Positions 24,695 through 37,548 of a stretch of 64,000 nt of DNA are shown one piece after another. Origin of the DNA: Margaritifera margaritifera (taxonomy: Eukaryota > Mollusca > Bivalvia > Unionida > Margaritiferidae); the NCBI GenBank assembly GCA_029931535.1, contig JAQPZY010001620.1, positions 372,001 to 436,000 on the forward strand. The letters run 5' to 3'. The notes under the pieces are model-generated. The model was not told the DNA's origin. It searched no databases and saw nothing but the letters and a program-made list of their open reading frames with translations. The stretch's first letter is position 1. The number at the start of each line of letters is the position of its first letter. The position numbers were made by a program, and so were the translations under genes.

Positions 24695-25697
24695 GGAACG
24701 ATTGTTTATAATATATTTCATAATGAGATATTGAAATATATCATTGGGAGAAAAATGTTATCGCCACAGTGGCGATACCACTTTTATCGCCACAGTGGCA
24801 ACATCACTTTTGGAACTACTTTCGTTTTCCATTTAGGAAGTATATATGCCCTTATATATGTTCTTCAGACCTGTATTTCCGAATTTAGGCCTATTTTAGT
24901 TGTTCTTCTTCATTTCATTCTCTCTCTCTCTCTTCCTCTCCCCCCCCCTTCCCCCAGTCCCTCCCATCTGGATGAATAGATCTTAAAATGTATCAAGACT
25001 GTTGACCACAAGTATACATTTATGTAATCCATGAAAAGGCACCGTCAAGAATGTATACAAATGAACTCCAAAAAAAAAAAAACACCTGTTTCAAGTATTA
25101 ACTTTTTTATAATTAGTTTTCCACATGAATCATGCAAATTGTCAGTGACTAAACTTACATGACCTGCTACTATTCGATATTCTGTATCACCAATATAGTA
25201 TCGTATAGCTATTACACGCAACGACAAATGGTACACATTTGTAAGAAAAACTCCAGATAACATATAGTAATAAAATTGTTTAAGTAGCAGTTTTAACTGT
25301 CATCACAATCATAATCATGTATGCAAACGATGGAGAAATCAGGCATTTATTAGTATCGATTGCAAACCGTTATTAAGTGACAATTGCAATTTGGGTGCAA
25401 TATCTGTCACCGAAACAGACTGCAAGCCTGCAAACACACAAACCTCACGTCTGAATGCAGAAATAAACAAAAATAGCAGCCAAAATCCTTACAAATAAAC
25501 TCACAATCACTAAAATCTTTTGTTTAATGAGGTTGCGCTCTGAAGTCTGTTGGAACGTTCTGTCATGTTCCTGTAGTAACCCCACCCTACCAATGTTCAC
25601 TGTATCAATTCGCGCAAGAAATTTGTTAACTCGTGGCAATACGATGTTTCCACTTCACTCAAGAAATATTTCCGTATATCTACAAAAAAAACGTAGA
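24695..25697 (+). mobile_element. E-family repeat, copy E2
   Basis: Collinear with E1 from about 740 on: TTTCATAATGAGATATTGAA, the CT tract (shortened, with CCCC runs), TAATTAGTTTTCCACATGAA, GCAAATTGTCAGTGACT, and the end ATCTACAAAAAAAACGTAGA. The 3' terminus abuts the left inverted arm, and the arm boundary falls in the last ~20 bp of E2. E2 lacks the left half of the terminal hairpin present in E1. Confidence 0.7.
24759..24801. repeat. Repeated near-palindrome in E2
   Basis: TATCGCCACAGTGGCGATA is a near-perfect palindrome, followed 8 bp later by a second TATCGCCACAGTGGC. The same feature is in E3 at about 57217-57266 and absent from E1, so it marks a subfamily. Confidence 0.8.
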
Positions 25698-26244
25698 TAT
25701 CCTTTATGTAATATTGTCAGCTTATGGATCTGACTGCATGTAGTTTTGTACTATGTCTTCATTCTTTGCTGTCTTTTTCTTTCTTTCCGTGAATGCAATT
25801 GTATAAATATCGCCTTCAGCTTTTTTGTCATGTGGAACTATTTTGGTCTATATACTGTATCCGCCATTGATGTGTTTAAATGAAAACATCTACCATTTCT
25901 TTCCAGATTTCCAAGAACCCAAGTATATGACAGGATTGCTCAAAAGTTGTTTCTTGATTTGTAAGGACGCGAATGTTTCGATAATGGTAACTTATGCTTT
26001 TAGTCCTGAAAGAATGGACTGTTAATCACGCAATGATTGTAACATTTATCTTAATAATCTACCTCATCGTAACAGAATCGGTCCTAACTGAGGTTATTAT
26101 CTACAAATATAAATTTATAATTGCTCAAATTATCAAGACTGACTGAAAAATCTGATAGTATGAAATGTCTCGATGCTCAGCTTGAAAACTTTATTGTACA
26201 AATATGAACATATAAGATTCCTTCAGGATTTATACTGAAAATTA

Positions 26245-27340
26245 GCTTAAACATATATATTTGCTATTCAAAACTTGGCTAATCAAATTTAGTTACCACA
26301 GCTTCATTTGAACTCATTAAAATTGAAGTGTGCCATGGATTAATATACCTTTAGCGCAAGTTATGCAACACAGCAATTCTTAGAAATGGGAGGGAAAGTG
26401 TTTGATATGTTAAAAGGTTTAATCATTTTTAACTCAGGCAGCATGAATTTGGAAAGTCATTTTAGGAAACTAAAGAAAACTGTTAACGCCAAAAAGGATT
26501 GGCAATCGCGGGTGATAAATGAAAGATAAAATCGACCCAACAGGCAGTATACAAGAGAGCGTCTACATTGCATGAAAACGATCTATATAGATTACGTGTT
26601 GGACAGAATTTTCAACAAATTTTCAAATAATAGTAGGGTTCACATAAGCTCTTTTACTTTCTATTACACGGACGGCCTCTCCTCTTAGTGAGCTCTGGTG
26701 GCTCAGGATTAGAGTTCTGGACACAGGGACAGGAAGGGTGCGGGTTCGAATCCTATAGTCGAATCAGACTGGAGCGGCTAGCATAGTGTGTTCCTTCACA
26801 CGGCATTTTACTCTAATTACTTACGGCTCTCAATACCCTTTATGTGTTGATATAAAACATCAAACAAACAAACAAATCAATCTAAGCCATTCCTTTCAAT
26901 GGATGCTTTCAAAACACTACTGTTAACTACGTATCGATTGCTAACAGCGCTTTCTGTTTTATCTACCTCGATGCTTCAAGAAAATGTAGGCATGCCTCTT
27001 GAGGAAAATAAAACATCAAAAACAGAAAGAAAACAAAATTCATCACGCATTAAATTCGTTCACAGAAATTACATATCATTGTGTACATGCAAATATTGCT
27101 CTCAGTTTCAGAGATTCTATCATGAAAATATGCAACTCCAACGTGATTTCCATGTGAAACGATCCATGTCTCAAGTTTCCATATCTAGAAATGATAGAAC
27201 GATATACTCATTTCTTAATTATTAACGTTCTTTTCGTTCATAGCAACATATATTATAACCATCAAGAAAATATTGAGCTCCTGAGTTTGGTCACGTAGAT
27301 TAAGTTTTTTCTTTATTTAAATGGGGAGCCGTTGTAACTC
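26245..27340 (+). repeat. Arm sub-block, direct copy A
   Basis: Runs from AAAATTAGCTTAAACATATA to the first ~20 bp of a second SINE (GGGGAGCCGTTGTAACTCAG). It recurs directly at 28946-30025 and inverted at 37619-38735. Here the SINE is cut after GTAACTCAG and joined to GGGTTTGGGTGGG. Confidence 0.85.
26688..26880 (+). mobile_element. tRNA-derived SINE (type 1), copy A
   Basis: The tRNA-like head has an A-box-like segment (TGGTGGCTCAGGATTAG) and a perfect B box GGTTCGAATCC at 26743-26753. A body follows (GGAGCGGCTAGCATAGTG), then an AAAC-type tail (ATCAAACAAACAAACAAATC). This architecture is typical of invertebrate SINEs transcribed by RNA polymerase III. It sits inside the repeated block, so the three copies in the window (see 29392 and 38090) come from block duplication, not from three insertions. 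Confidence 0.85.
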
Positions 27341-28945
27341 AGTTTGGGTTTGGGTGGGAAGCCCCTTTTGTCGGGTGGGATATATTGTATTCTTAGAGAA
27401 TGCCCCCAAATGTATTAATTATAATCTAGCGTCCCCTACCCTCCCCCTCCCACCCCACCCAGTTCCTGTGGATTTGAACATTGTTTCCATTTACTTCAAT
27501 AGTTTGCAGTTTTACGACACAGTCTTGCATAAACTTCTGGAACAATACCCAACCATTTCATTTCTTTGAACTCTCTGTTTAAACTAGATAAATCTGGATC
27601 CTTATCTTAATATATCTCGTAAAGTATCTCACTCCTAGATCGTGTTAAGTATTTTCAAAGTAGAGTATGTTGCACTTTAAAGTTTCGTACTGGAAAGATT
27701 TTTTCTGTCTGTCTGTTTAAAAATGTATGCATGTATCTATCTGTATTTCTTTGATTATTTCTTCCTTTGTTCTTATTTATTCATTTTCATTGTAGTTTAG
27801 TTCTTTAAGATGTGTGGTTTTATCGGAACTAATGAGATATGAAATATGAGAATACACATTTTTGTTTTCTATAAGTTTATAATTTACGATAAAATGTCAC
27901 ATCAAGCAGCTTCATTCTGTGAAAAAGGTGGCTAAAAAAAATGTGGATGATCTGTTTCTGTTAAGCAGAAATAATGTATGAAATTTAAAAAAAAACTACT
28001 TGCCATATATGTAGCCACAGTTACAAGTTTTTCATTAACTACATTGAAATTTAAGAACATATCAGAGAAAGAAATCTATAAATTGCAAACAGATCAATTG
28101 TAATTTTGTTTATTTGAAGATAATATGGATAAGCTACTTTGACGATTGTCGTTAGTTGAAGCTTCGATAAAGATAAACATACATTAATAGTAATTTTAAG
28201 TCTTACAAAATTGCCCTTTATTTCCACAATAGGAATGGTATACAACACATTCAGGTCCACTGTAAAAGCAAGGGCAGATATAGAAAAGTTTGAATGTTGG
28301 ATGTCCAGGATTTTAAAGAGGGGAATCCATGGTATGAAAGTGGGATTTCCCCTCAAGTGGTAAAGGTTGACAGATTCTCGATTTGATGGCAATAATTCAG
28401 TTTATTTGTTAAAAGGAGGCCGGGGGGGGGGGCAAAATGCATCAGAAGCTACATAATTTCTAACAGCTGTTTTACTCCTTACAAAATGATATTCTCCCAT
28501 ATAAAAGAGGTGTGTGGGACCCACTCATCCCCCCCCCCCATCTTGCACTGATATGATATCGAAGGGAAGAGGTGCTGCTACCCTACTAAAAATGTGTGGG
28601 TGTGGGTGTGGGTGGTTGTGGTCGGTGTGGGTGTGGGTGTGGGTTGTGGGGGGGGGAGGGAGAAACTAACTCCAGATATTGCTGGATTCTCCCAGCCCCT
28701 AGAATGCACACAATGTTAGAAATTTTCTGAAAAGTGGGACACGTGATATCCCCCCTAGTACCTTCCCTATTCTACGACCATGATGGTTCCAAGTTGGAAA
28801 AAAAACCCTGCAGAGTGCAACTTTTAAAAATAATCTTATTGTTGTTGCCTCTGATTTGATAAAAGTTGAAATAAAGTACACAACCGCAAGACGTTGTAGC
28901 TTTATTTCAACTTTTATCTAAATTGATGCAATCTAAGTTTGCTGA

Positions 28946-30002
28946 AAATTAGCTTAAACATATATATTTGCTATTCAAAACTTGGCTAATCAAATTTAGT
29001 TACCACAGCTTCATTTGAACTCATTAAAATTGAAGTGTGCCATGGATTAATATACCTTTAGCGCAAGTTATGCAACACAGCAATTCTTAGAAATGGGAGG
29101 GAAAGTGTTTGATATGTTAAAAGGTTTAATCATTTTTAACTCAGGCAGCATGAAGTTGGAAAGTCATTTTAGGAAACTAAGGGAAACTGTTAACGCCAAA
29201 GAGGATTGGCAATCAGGGATTGATAAATGAAAGATAAAATCGACCCAACAGGCAGTATACAAGAGAGCGTCTACATTGCATGAAAACGATCTATATAGAT
29301 TACGTGTTGGACAGAATTTTCAACTAATTTTCAAATAATAGTAGGGTTCACATAAGCTCTTTTACTTTCTATTACACGGACGGCCTCTCCTCTTAGTGAG
29401 CTCTGGTGGCTCAGAATTAGAGTTCTGGATACGGAGACAGGAAGATTGCGGGTTCGAATCCTATAGTCGAATCAGACTGGAGCGGCTAGCATAGTGTGTT
29501 CCTTCACACGGCATTTTACTCTAATTACTTACGGCTCTCAAACAAACAAACAAATCAATCGAAGCCATTCCTTTCAATGGATGCTTTCAAAACACTACTG
29601 TTAACTACGTATCGATTGCTAACAGCGCTTTCTGTTTTATCTACCTCGAGGCTTCAAGAAAATGTAGGCATGCCTCTTGAGGAAAATAAAACATCAAAAA
29701 CAGAAAGAAAACAAAATTCATCACGCATTAAATTCGTTCACAGAAATTATATATCATTGTGTACATGCAAATATTGCTCTCAGTTTCAGAGCTTCTATCA
29801 TGAAAATATACAACTCCTACGTGATTTTCATGTGAAACGATCCATGTCTCAAGTTTCCATATTTAGAAATGATAGAACGATATTCTCATTTATTAATTAT
29901 TAACGTTCTTTTCGTTCATAGCAACATATATATATTATGACCATCAAGAAAATATTGAGCTCCTGGGTTTGGTCACGTAGACTAAGTTTTTTCTACATTT
30001 CA
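28946..30002 (+). repeat. Arm sub-block, direct copy B
   Basis: Starts directly after the left arm with CTGAAAATTAGCTTAAAC and follows 26245-27320 with scattered differences. It lacks the CCTTTATGTGTTGATATAAA part of the SINE tail. Unlike the other two copies it continues into a complete second SINE at 30003, so it probably keeps the ancestral right junction. Confidence 0.85.
29392..29558 (+). mobile_element. tRNA-derived SINE (type 1), copy B
   Basis: Same element as 26688-26880, with B box GGTTCGAATCC at 29451-29461. The tail is shortened: CGGCTCTC runs directly into AAACAAACAAACAAATC. Confidence 0.85.
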
Positions 30003-30155
30003 GTGGGGAGCCGTGGTAACTCAGTTGCAGAGCAACGGCTTCGTAATCCGAGGGTCGCGGCTTCGATACACGCCTGGGTTAGCCCTGATCCGATTTCCTT
30101 GGCATGATATAACCAATAATGTGTTAAAAGTGCCGATAAAACCAACAAAACAAAC
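30003..30155 (+). mobile_element. tRNA-derived SINE (type 2), full copy
   Basis: The tRNA-like head begins GGGGAGCCGTGGTAACTCAG and continues TTGCAGAGCAACGGCTTCGT, then a degenerate B box (CGGCTTCGATACACGCC). The body holds TGATCCGATTTCCTTGGCAT and the tail is ACCAACAAAACAAAC. The first ~20-25 bp also appear, cut short, at the inner junctions of both arms (27322-27341 and about 37618-37640). Confidence 0.75.
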
Positions 30156-30514
30156 ATCATTTAAAGCCTGTGTCGTCTTCTTACGTACAAACGATGAAAT
30201 GGATATGAGATTCTGATCAGTTGTATCCTAGAAAACAAACACACGCAGTCTATGATGAAATAACTGAGGGATAATTTCCTCTTAAATATAAAATGTCTCC
30301 ATTCAGTGATCTTTATATTACTTTCATTTAACTCCTTAACTTCGGAAGTATGCCTAAAAAATACATTTTTCTCGATTAACCGGAATACGTTCATCTTCTT
30401 AATTTGTTTTTAAATGAGAAAGCGCTTGTTTAAATAAATAAACACGCAATACAAATCGATAAAGATGTGAATGGCCAATTATACGTATTTGATGTATATT
30501 TTATTAAAACAAAA

Positions 30515-31300
30515 TATGTGCATTACATACCCATTTAATTTTACACTGTTGATCAGGTGTTCGATACCAATGTTCAATCCGTATTTCTGTACTGAACGCC
30601 AAAACTGGAACCATATAGGGGTTTTCATCGACGTCCGCGCGTCTATATGCTTCAATACACCAAATCAAGCTTTCATAAATATTAAAGTGCAATTAATTTC
30701 ATTCACACTGCATAGCTGTACATATTTGGAAAGTGTAAAAGAGTGGGTACGTAATAAATACAAAACCACATTTCTGTTTTCTTCGGAGTCAGGGAAAGAA
30801 CTCGTTTAATATGTCTTATTAATACGTCGAGGTATCCTTATGCCATATCAAATTCCTTCTTTATTCCGACTGGGAACACAATTCGTATGTAGTTTTGTGT
30901 ATTAGTACATACCCATTTAATCTGACATGGTTGATTTGGCGTTCGACACAGAAGTTCAATCCGTATTTCAGTATTGCAAACACAGAAGGGAACTATTTAA
31001 TAGTTTTCACTGACGTCCGCGTCGATATTCTTAGATGCACCGATTTGAACTTCTGTAAATCCCAACTTCATTGCATTCCATTCACAACACAAAGTTCAAC
31101 AATATTTAAAAAGCGTAAAATAGGGGGTACGTAATACATGCAAAACTACATTTGTGTTTTTTTCTGAGTTAGGGAAGGAACTCGGATGATATGTTATGAA
31201 TACGTCTTGGCCTGATGGTCTCTACGTATGCGTACCTCATATCAAACTCGTTCTTTCCGCCAACTCGGAACAAAATACATATATAATTTTATGTGCTTAT
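30515..31300. repeat. Tandem duplication, ~390-bp unit
   Basis: Two diverged units (30515-30895 and 30896-31300) share ACATACCCATTTAAT, TTCAATCCGTATTTC, GACGTCCGCG, GGGTACGTAATA and GGAAAGAACTCG or GGAAGGAACTCG. Each has an overlapping plus-strand open frame (112 and 79 codons) in the same register, with alignable but poorly conserved products. No domain is recognised; it may be a satellite or LTR-like repeat. Confidence 0.75.
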
Positions 31301-33320
31301 CAAAGAAAGAAATTATCTCTTTTGTGAATAATCTTAGATGGTCGTCTTTCCACAATCCGGTAAAATAACTTTTAATCGATAACTTATAGGTATTTCATCA
31401 CAGAGTATACTCAGTTCTCTTCACTACCTAAACTTTATATATTAAACTAATGCTATAAAAGTTATTCACAGGTATAAATTTGCGAGAGAAATGACAATGT
31501 GCTCCGAAATCGCTACAGATGAATATGTTTGAGGAATTAGTTGTATGTTTTGTAATTAGAAATAATACCTCTATCGTTAGTTTCCAATGCAATGAATAAC
31601 CTTTCGTAGTCTAAACATGAAAATAAAGTTTCATGTAAGGTTTCTACAAATAGTGACTATTGTTAAATTTAGACGTTTTTGTAAAATTAAGCCCATCATT
31701 CAAATGACGCATCCTATTCTGCACGATTACTTATCAAATGAAATTATTTGAGCTGCAATTCATTTTTTTTTTAAAAATGAAAGCTGCACATAGAATGTCT
31801 AAATATACTCTTGAAAGGTCCTACTTTAATTCACCAACGTCAATTTTCCCCTCTTTTACTGGTTAGCCTAGCACCGGAAAAAATCACACCTCTGGAGAGT
31901 TGGTTAAAACTTTTCCCTAAGTCATTTAATAGCAATAAGGAATTTTGTTTTTGTCGGATGTCTGAACAACGTATTCCGTCGCGAACAGAAAGGCTGGGTT
32001 TCTAATATTAATCACCTGCACGAAATACACGATAGCTGGAACCTATCTAGGCCGGTGCAACGTAGAATATTTACTCCCGTAGAAAACCTATATGGGTCAC
32101 TTTTCTACGCAGAATAATGACCTCCTACTAGTAGAAAATGGCCCAACTCGTAGAATTTGGACCGCATTGGGGGTAATTTTTCTACACTTAGTACTTTGTT
32201 TTACCGCGTGAATGTTATTAATTTCCAACATATAACTAAACGTAATACTCCATCAAATGAAGTTGTCAGAAGGTTTTAGTATACATAGTTGTCAAAATAC
32301 ACATGTATACGTTGGTTGATATAAACTTTGGCGAAAAGGGAGACGAATGCTCCATATCACATGTAATTTAGATCGAATTCCTTATAAAGCTTGTTTTCTC
32401 ATTAACATTCCACTCATTATCGGTGTTTAAATGAAAGTAAGTTATACACCAAATCTGCTGATAAATTTGTAGATGACGACGATGATGATTTAATTATTCC
32501 ATCTAGTTATACAAATGTAATCGTTATTATTCTTGATACATCTACCGCTACGTTAATAAATAGTCCTTGCTGATACACATTTCTCTTATCATCCTCCATT
32601 TTAGGAAACTAAAATTGGGCGGCACCTTTTGGATCATTCCTGATTATTTGACAACAATAATATTTTAATACTTTTGAATAGTCCTTAATTATAAGAAGTC
32701 ATTTATAAATATCAACTTTTTTAATCGATAAGTTTGGCTATTAATATAAAAATATATTTTGATATGGAATATTATGCTCTGAATGATCAATATTGACAAC
32801 ATATTAATATCTCAAATTTAAATTTGTAAACACTAATACATATTCATTAATGTCAATAAATGGAAGGTGATATGAAAAAGAAAATTCAGGAATACAGTCC
32901 CAAAGAGAGTTTTAATGTCCTAAGCCTTTCATGGTGGCTTCAAACAAAGCTAAAGCAGCACATACATATTTGACCTATTTGAACAGTACGCGTCGGTCGG
33001 TAATATCAAAAGTTGACCAAAAAAATCATTGTTTACAGTTTTTTCATTTTTATTTTGTTATTTTTTATTTATTTTTTTTTACTGAAAATTAAGTTTGATT
33101 TTGCAACTGATTAATATTGTTTGATAATAAGATAATAATTATTGAGCACAAGCTTTGAGAATATCTACCTGCATTCAGAGCCTTTCCTTTTTTCGGAAAA
33201 TTATTAGAATTGAGCCCGTTTTATGGGAAACATATCTTCAATTTTATTCTGAGTTTGTTACTCTTGTTGCCAATTTTCAACACTCGCAAAAAGTACCTAA
33301 GTACCTATTCACATTCAAAT
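31300..33320. other. No gene seen
   Basis: AT-rich sequence. The only structured part is a cluster of GTAGAA motifs at 32055-32205, listed separately. Confidence 0.5.
32055..32205. repeat. Cluster of CGTAGAA motifs in both orientations
   Basis: ACGTAGAATA, CCGTAGAAAA, TTTCTACGCAGAAT, TAGTAGAAAATGG, TCGTAGAATTTGG and TTTCTACA occur within 150 bp in direct and inverted orientation. This can fold into several hairpins and looks like a small dispersed repeat; the class is unknown. Confidence 0.5.
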
Positions 33321-33327
33321 GTTGATA

Positions 33328-33568
33328 AGAGCATATAAAAAAACAAGGAGTATATAAAAAAAACTAGAAGCATATAAAAAAAGCTAGAAGCATATAAAAA
33401 AAACAAGGAGCATATAAAAAAAAACTAGGAGCATATAAAAGAAACTAGAAGCATATGAAAAAAAACTAGGAGCATATAAAAAAAACTAGGAGCATAAAAA
33501 AAACTAGGAGCATATAAAAGAAACTAGAAGCATATAACAGAAACTAGGAGCATATAAAAGAAACTTTC
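33328..33568. repeat. Degenerate ~21-bp minisatellite
   Basis: About eleven units of the form GAGCATATAAAAAAAACTAG, with A-run length varying from unit to unit and GAG or GAAG alternating. Confidence 0.9.
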
Positions 33569-34048
33569 TTTTAATGTTGGCAGTGTTTGCCTTGTCTGCA
33601 TTGGGACAAAATTAGGCTACCGTTCGAATTCCTTTTTTTTTCACCACCGTAGAATTCTATGAATACGTTAGAACATGGGCATTTAAAAATTTTAAAAGTT
33701 TGAAATGTTTAGGTGTTTAAAAATGTTGAGATAAATATCCCTAAGAAGCAATTTGCAAAGGGATGAGTCTAAATCTATAATTTAACAGACCACCAAAAAA
33801 GCAAATGATCCCACAAATAGGGGAACGATAACACTCCACTCCCCGCTTCCTATGGCTCTTATTATGATGAGAAATTGTAAATACATGTATCGGTGTAAAT
33901 CATTTTCTTGGTGGAGTTTAGACGTCCCAAACTTGTATTTTTTTTTTTTGTTTTTAATTTTAAACGAAATATCAAAGGTTACAACGTACTATAAATCCCA
34001 CACAGGGTAAAACGTTCTTACATTTGGAACAAATTTACGTTTGAACTC

Positions 34049-34166
34049 AGCGTTAGTATCTTTGATCATATACAGCGTTAGTATCTTTGATCATATACAG
34101 CGTTAGTATCTTTGATCATATACAGCGTTAGTATCTTTGATCATATACAGCGTTAGTATCTTTGAT
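34049..34166. repeat. 25-bp tandem repeat, about 4.7 copies
   Basis: The unit AGCGTTAGTATCTTTGATCA plus TATAC is repeated with no visible change, which indicates recent expansion. Confidence 0.95.
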
Positions 34167-34508
34167 ACATTATATTAAATACCATCTCTTTTGGTACCAG
34201 AACTTAAAAAAAATAAAAAAATTAAAAAAATTAAAAAATCTGACAACTTTGATCTAACTCCATATCCTTCTGTCGGTACATCGAATGGGTTGCTTAGGCC
34301 AGTCGGAACCAATCTGACCTTCACTCGTAATTTTCCAGAGCACGCGACGGAAAGACGTGAAGGATGTTCTGATTGAATCGAGTCGTCACTCGCTCTTTTC
34401 GAGATGAAACGAGCGGGCGAAGGAAAGACTCGAGCAATGTTCCGATTTGGCTTAGGCATAAAACTGGGGAACTCACTGTAACTGCCGCACTGCTTTGAAA
34501 GTAAAAGA

Positions 34509-34785
34509 TGGATTCCACAGAGTTAAATGACATACAGAACATTATCCTTAACAGGAACTATGCTAAAGCAATGCACAAATCAAACGACAAGAAGAGAAAT
34601 TTCAGATGAAAATGCAGCAGATTTGATGTTCAGAACGATGTTTTCTTTTTCCAAGAAAACAATCTCGATCTGTGAGACTTGTGAAGGCGACGGAAGCTGA
34701 GAAGATCATGAAGAGTGTTCATCGTTATGAACCTGGAGGACATCTCGGAATCAGCAAAACATAAGAACGGTACAAACAATGATAG
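34509..34785 (+). pseudogene. Integrase gene remnant, N-terminal block
   Basis: An ATG at 34509 opens a frame (MDSTELNDIQNIILNRNYAK) that ends by frameshift after KKRNFR. It resumes in a shifted frame with KATEAEKIMKSVHRYEPGGH and LGISKT, the first half of the His/Cys zinc-binding domain of a gypsy-type integrase. A stop replaces the next residue. The rest lies at 36885-37158 and 39590-40250. A short N-terminal region starting at its own Met, with no polymerase in front, fits stand-alone integrases such as Ginger transposons or their domesticated relatives, though a truncated Ty3/gypsy pol cannot be excluded. The sequence just upstream (34235-34500) is less AT-rich and contains CATAAAACTGGGG, a possible TATA-like element. 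Confidence 0.6.
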
Positions 34786-34789
34786 TATA

Positions 34790-35250
34790 TACACCGTAAT
34801 CTGGGACGCAATAAAGTCTAAGCCATGACCCTAAGAAGCCGCGGTTGGGGGACGTAATTGTACTTTTCGGAAAATTGGAAACTTCAGCCTTTTTAAAGAA
34901 AAAATTCCGGTAGAATCATGATTGAACACACACACAGATACGCCCACCCGCACCCCCCATACCCACTGTTCAGTTTGTCCCTCCATTGATATTGAATCCT
35001 TTGGGTCTTTCAAAAGTGATAAAATTGGAATAGATTTAAAGAAAGTAGTTATTTAAAGACGCCAACAGAAGGTGGGGAGAGGCTATATAATAGGGCGAAT
35101 CTGCAAGCTTTTTACGATCGTAGATTAGGAGTCCCTCCATTTTAGTCATAACTCAATGAGCGATACTTACTTGACATCCCTTACTGCTGGTGGATTGATT
35201 ATAAAAGGAAATGTGAAATATGTGCATTCGAGCACAAGCTAAGAAAGAAA
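34790..35250. other. No gene seen; interrupts the integrase
   Basis: Sequence between the first integrase block and the right inverted arm. It has a CACACACACAGATACGCCC tract and an AGAGGCTATATAATAGGGCG segment. I recognise no feature. Confidence 0.4.
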
Positions 35251-36884
35251 GCAAGCTTAGATTGCATCAATTTAGATAAAAGTTGAAATAAAGCTACAAC
35301 GTCTTGCAACAATAAGATTATTTCTAAAAGTTTCACTCTGCAGGTTTTTTTTTCCAACTTGGAACCATCATGGTCGTAGAAAAGGGAAGGTACTAGGGGG
35401 GATATCACGTGTCCCACTTTTCAGAAAATTTCTAACATTTTGTGCATTTTAGGGGGTGGGAGAATCCAGCAATATCTGGAGTTAGTTTCTCCCTCCCCCC
35501 AACCACCACCACCACCCACACCCACACCCACCACCACCACAACCACCCACACCCACACCCACACATTTTTAGTAGGGTAGCAGCACCTCTCCCCTTCGAT
35601 ATCATATCAGATTATAGATGGTGAGGGGGGAATGAGTGGGTCCCACACACCTCTTTTATCTGGGAGAATATCATTTTGTAAGGAGTAAAACAGCTGTTAG
35701 AAATTATGTAGCTTCTGATGCATTTTGCCCTCCCCCCCACCCCGGCCTCATTTTAACAAATAAACTGAATTATTGCCATCAATTCGAAAATCTGTCAACC
35801 CTTACCACTTGAGGGGAAATCCCACTTTCATACCATGGATTCCCCTCTTTAAAATCCTGGACATCCACCATTCAAACTTTTCTATATCTGCCCTAGCTTT
35901 TACAATGGACTTGAATGTGTTGTATACCATTCCTATTGTGGAAATAAAGGGCAATTGTGTAAGACTTAAAATTACTATTAATGTATGTTTATCTTTATCG
36001 AAGCTTCAACTAACGACAATCGTCAAAGTAGCTTATTCATATTATCTTCAAATAAACAAAATTACAATTGATCTGTTTGCAATTTATAGATTTCTTTCTC
36101 TGATATGTTCTTAAATTTCAATGCAGTTAATGAAAAACTTGTAACTGTGGCTACATATATGGCAAGTAGTTTTTTTTAAATTTCATGCATTATTTCTGCT
36201 TAACAGAAACAGATCATCCACATCTCTTTTTATCCACCTTTTTTACAGAATGAAGCTGCTTGATGTGACATTTTATCGTAAATTATAAACTTACAGAAAA
36301 CAAAAATTTGTATTCCCATATTTCATATCTCATTCGTTCCTATAAGACCACACATCTTAAAGAACTAAACTACAATGAAAAAGAATAAATAAGAACAAAG
36401 GAAGAAATACTCAAAGAAATATAGATAGATACATACATACATGTATAGACAGACAGACAGAAAAAATCTTTCCAGTACGAAACTTTAAAGTGCAACATAC
36501 TCTACTTTGAAAATACTTAACACGATCTAGGAGTGAGATACTTTACGAGATATATTAAGGGGAGGATCCAGATTTATCTGGTTTAAACAGAGAGTTCAAA
36601 GAAATGAAAAGTTTGGGTATTGTTCCAGAATTTTATGCAAGACTGTGTCGTAAAACTGCAAACTATTGAAGTAAATGGAAACAATGTTCAAATCCACAGG
36701 AACTGGGTGGGGTGGGAGGGGGAGGGTAGGGGACGCTAGATTATAATTAATACATTTGGGGGCATTCTCTAAGAATACAATATATCCCACCCGACAAAAG
36801 GGGCTTCCCACCCAAACCCCAGTCGGATCCATTGATGACTTCTTTTTATTCAAATAAACAGATTGATGCATATGTTGTTAGATG

Positions 36885-37158
36885 GATAAAGATAACAGAC
36901 AGGTACTATTGGATTAAATCCTACGATTACGTTAACACATAAGTAGAAGAGTGTGACCACTGTCAACGAAAGGATTGCCAATGAAGGTTAAACAACCACT
37001 GTACCCTATTGCAATTACATCAACAGCATTTTGTCAAATAAACATGGATCTGGTGGGACCTTTAAAACGACGACAAATGGTATGACTTTTGTTGAATTAT
37101 TCTTGTTCCCATCTAAAGCAGAGAATGGAAATAACTTTGTTTTGAAAATTACTTAATA
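36885..37158 (+). pseudogene. Integrase gene remnant, middle block
   Basis: Reads YYWIKSYDYVNT, stop, VEECDHCQRKD: the second half (CxxC) of the integrase zinc-binding domain. A frameshifted link INMDLVGPLKRR marks the start of the catalytic core with its first Asp. It trails off in FVELFLFPSKAENGNNFVLK. Orientation and order continue the block at 34509-34785. The sequence after it (37160-37548) holds nothing I recognise. Confidence 0.75.
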
Positions 37159-37548
37159 TCAACTATGAATTCATCTATCTATGAGATTGAAATAGTACCT
37201 ATACTGACTGGTGCACATATACTGTGGAATGGATTTTCTGATTTAACTTTGTTCAATGTCAACTTTTATCTTAAATGCTTTGGGGTGACATTCGAGTCAA
37301 GTGTAGCAATTAGCATGGCCGTAGGAAACACTTTCAAAGTGGGAGGTTTAACTTGAAAGTGGGTGTCCAAACCCAGATTTCGGCTGAATTTCCTCTTAAG
37401 TCGGTTACATTTAACACATTTTTCGATAATTTGACAGGGAGATCGTGATCCTTACGGCCATGACATGTACAGACACTTCACGTCGGCTCCGTAATTGTAC
37501 CTTCCTCTATTTAGAGTGTCGTCCCTGGCAAAAACTTAAACAGGAACT

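Larger units (their letters stand above)
25698..28943. repeat. Left arm of a large inverted repeat
   Basis: Nearly identical to the reverse complement of 35254-39263, with few substitutions per 100 bp by eye. It starts at ATCCTTTATGTAATATTGT and ends at CAATCTAAG then TTTGCT. It contains a SINE (26688-26880), a block repeated again at 28946, C-rich tracts at about 27430-27470 and a GTGTGGGTGTGGG tract at about 28590-28660. Long open frames (25825-26025, 26899-27225, 28051-28392) have counterparts in the other arm, but the 113-codon one differs at seven residues, so recent copying rather than selection explains their survival. I recognise no protein. Confidence 0.9.

Noticed and set aside
26688..26760. 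Functional tRNA gene
   Set aside because: It has a perfect B box but no proper cloverleaf arms, and it continues into a SINE body and tail.
28051..28392. 113-codon frame kept in both inverted arms (also 35773-36114)
   Set aside because: The arms are recent copies, so an intact frame in both proves little. Seven residues differ, and I recognise no domain.
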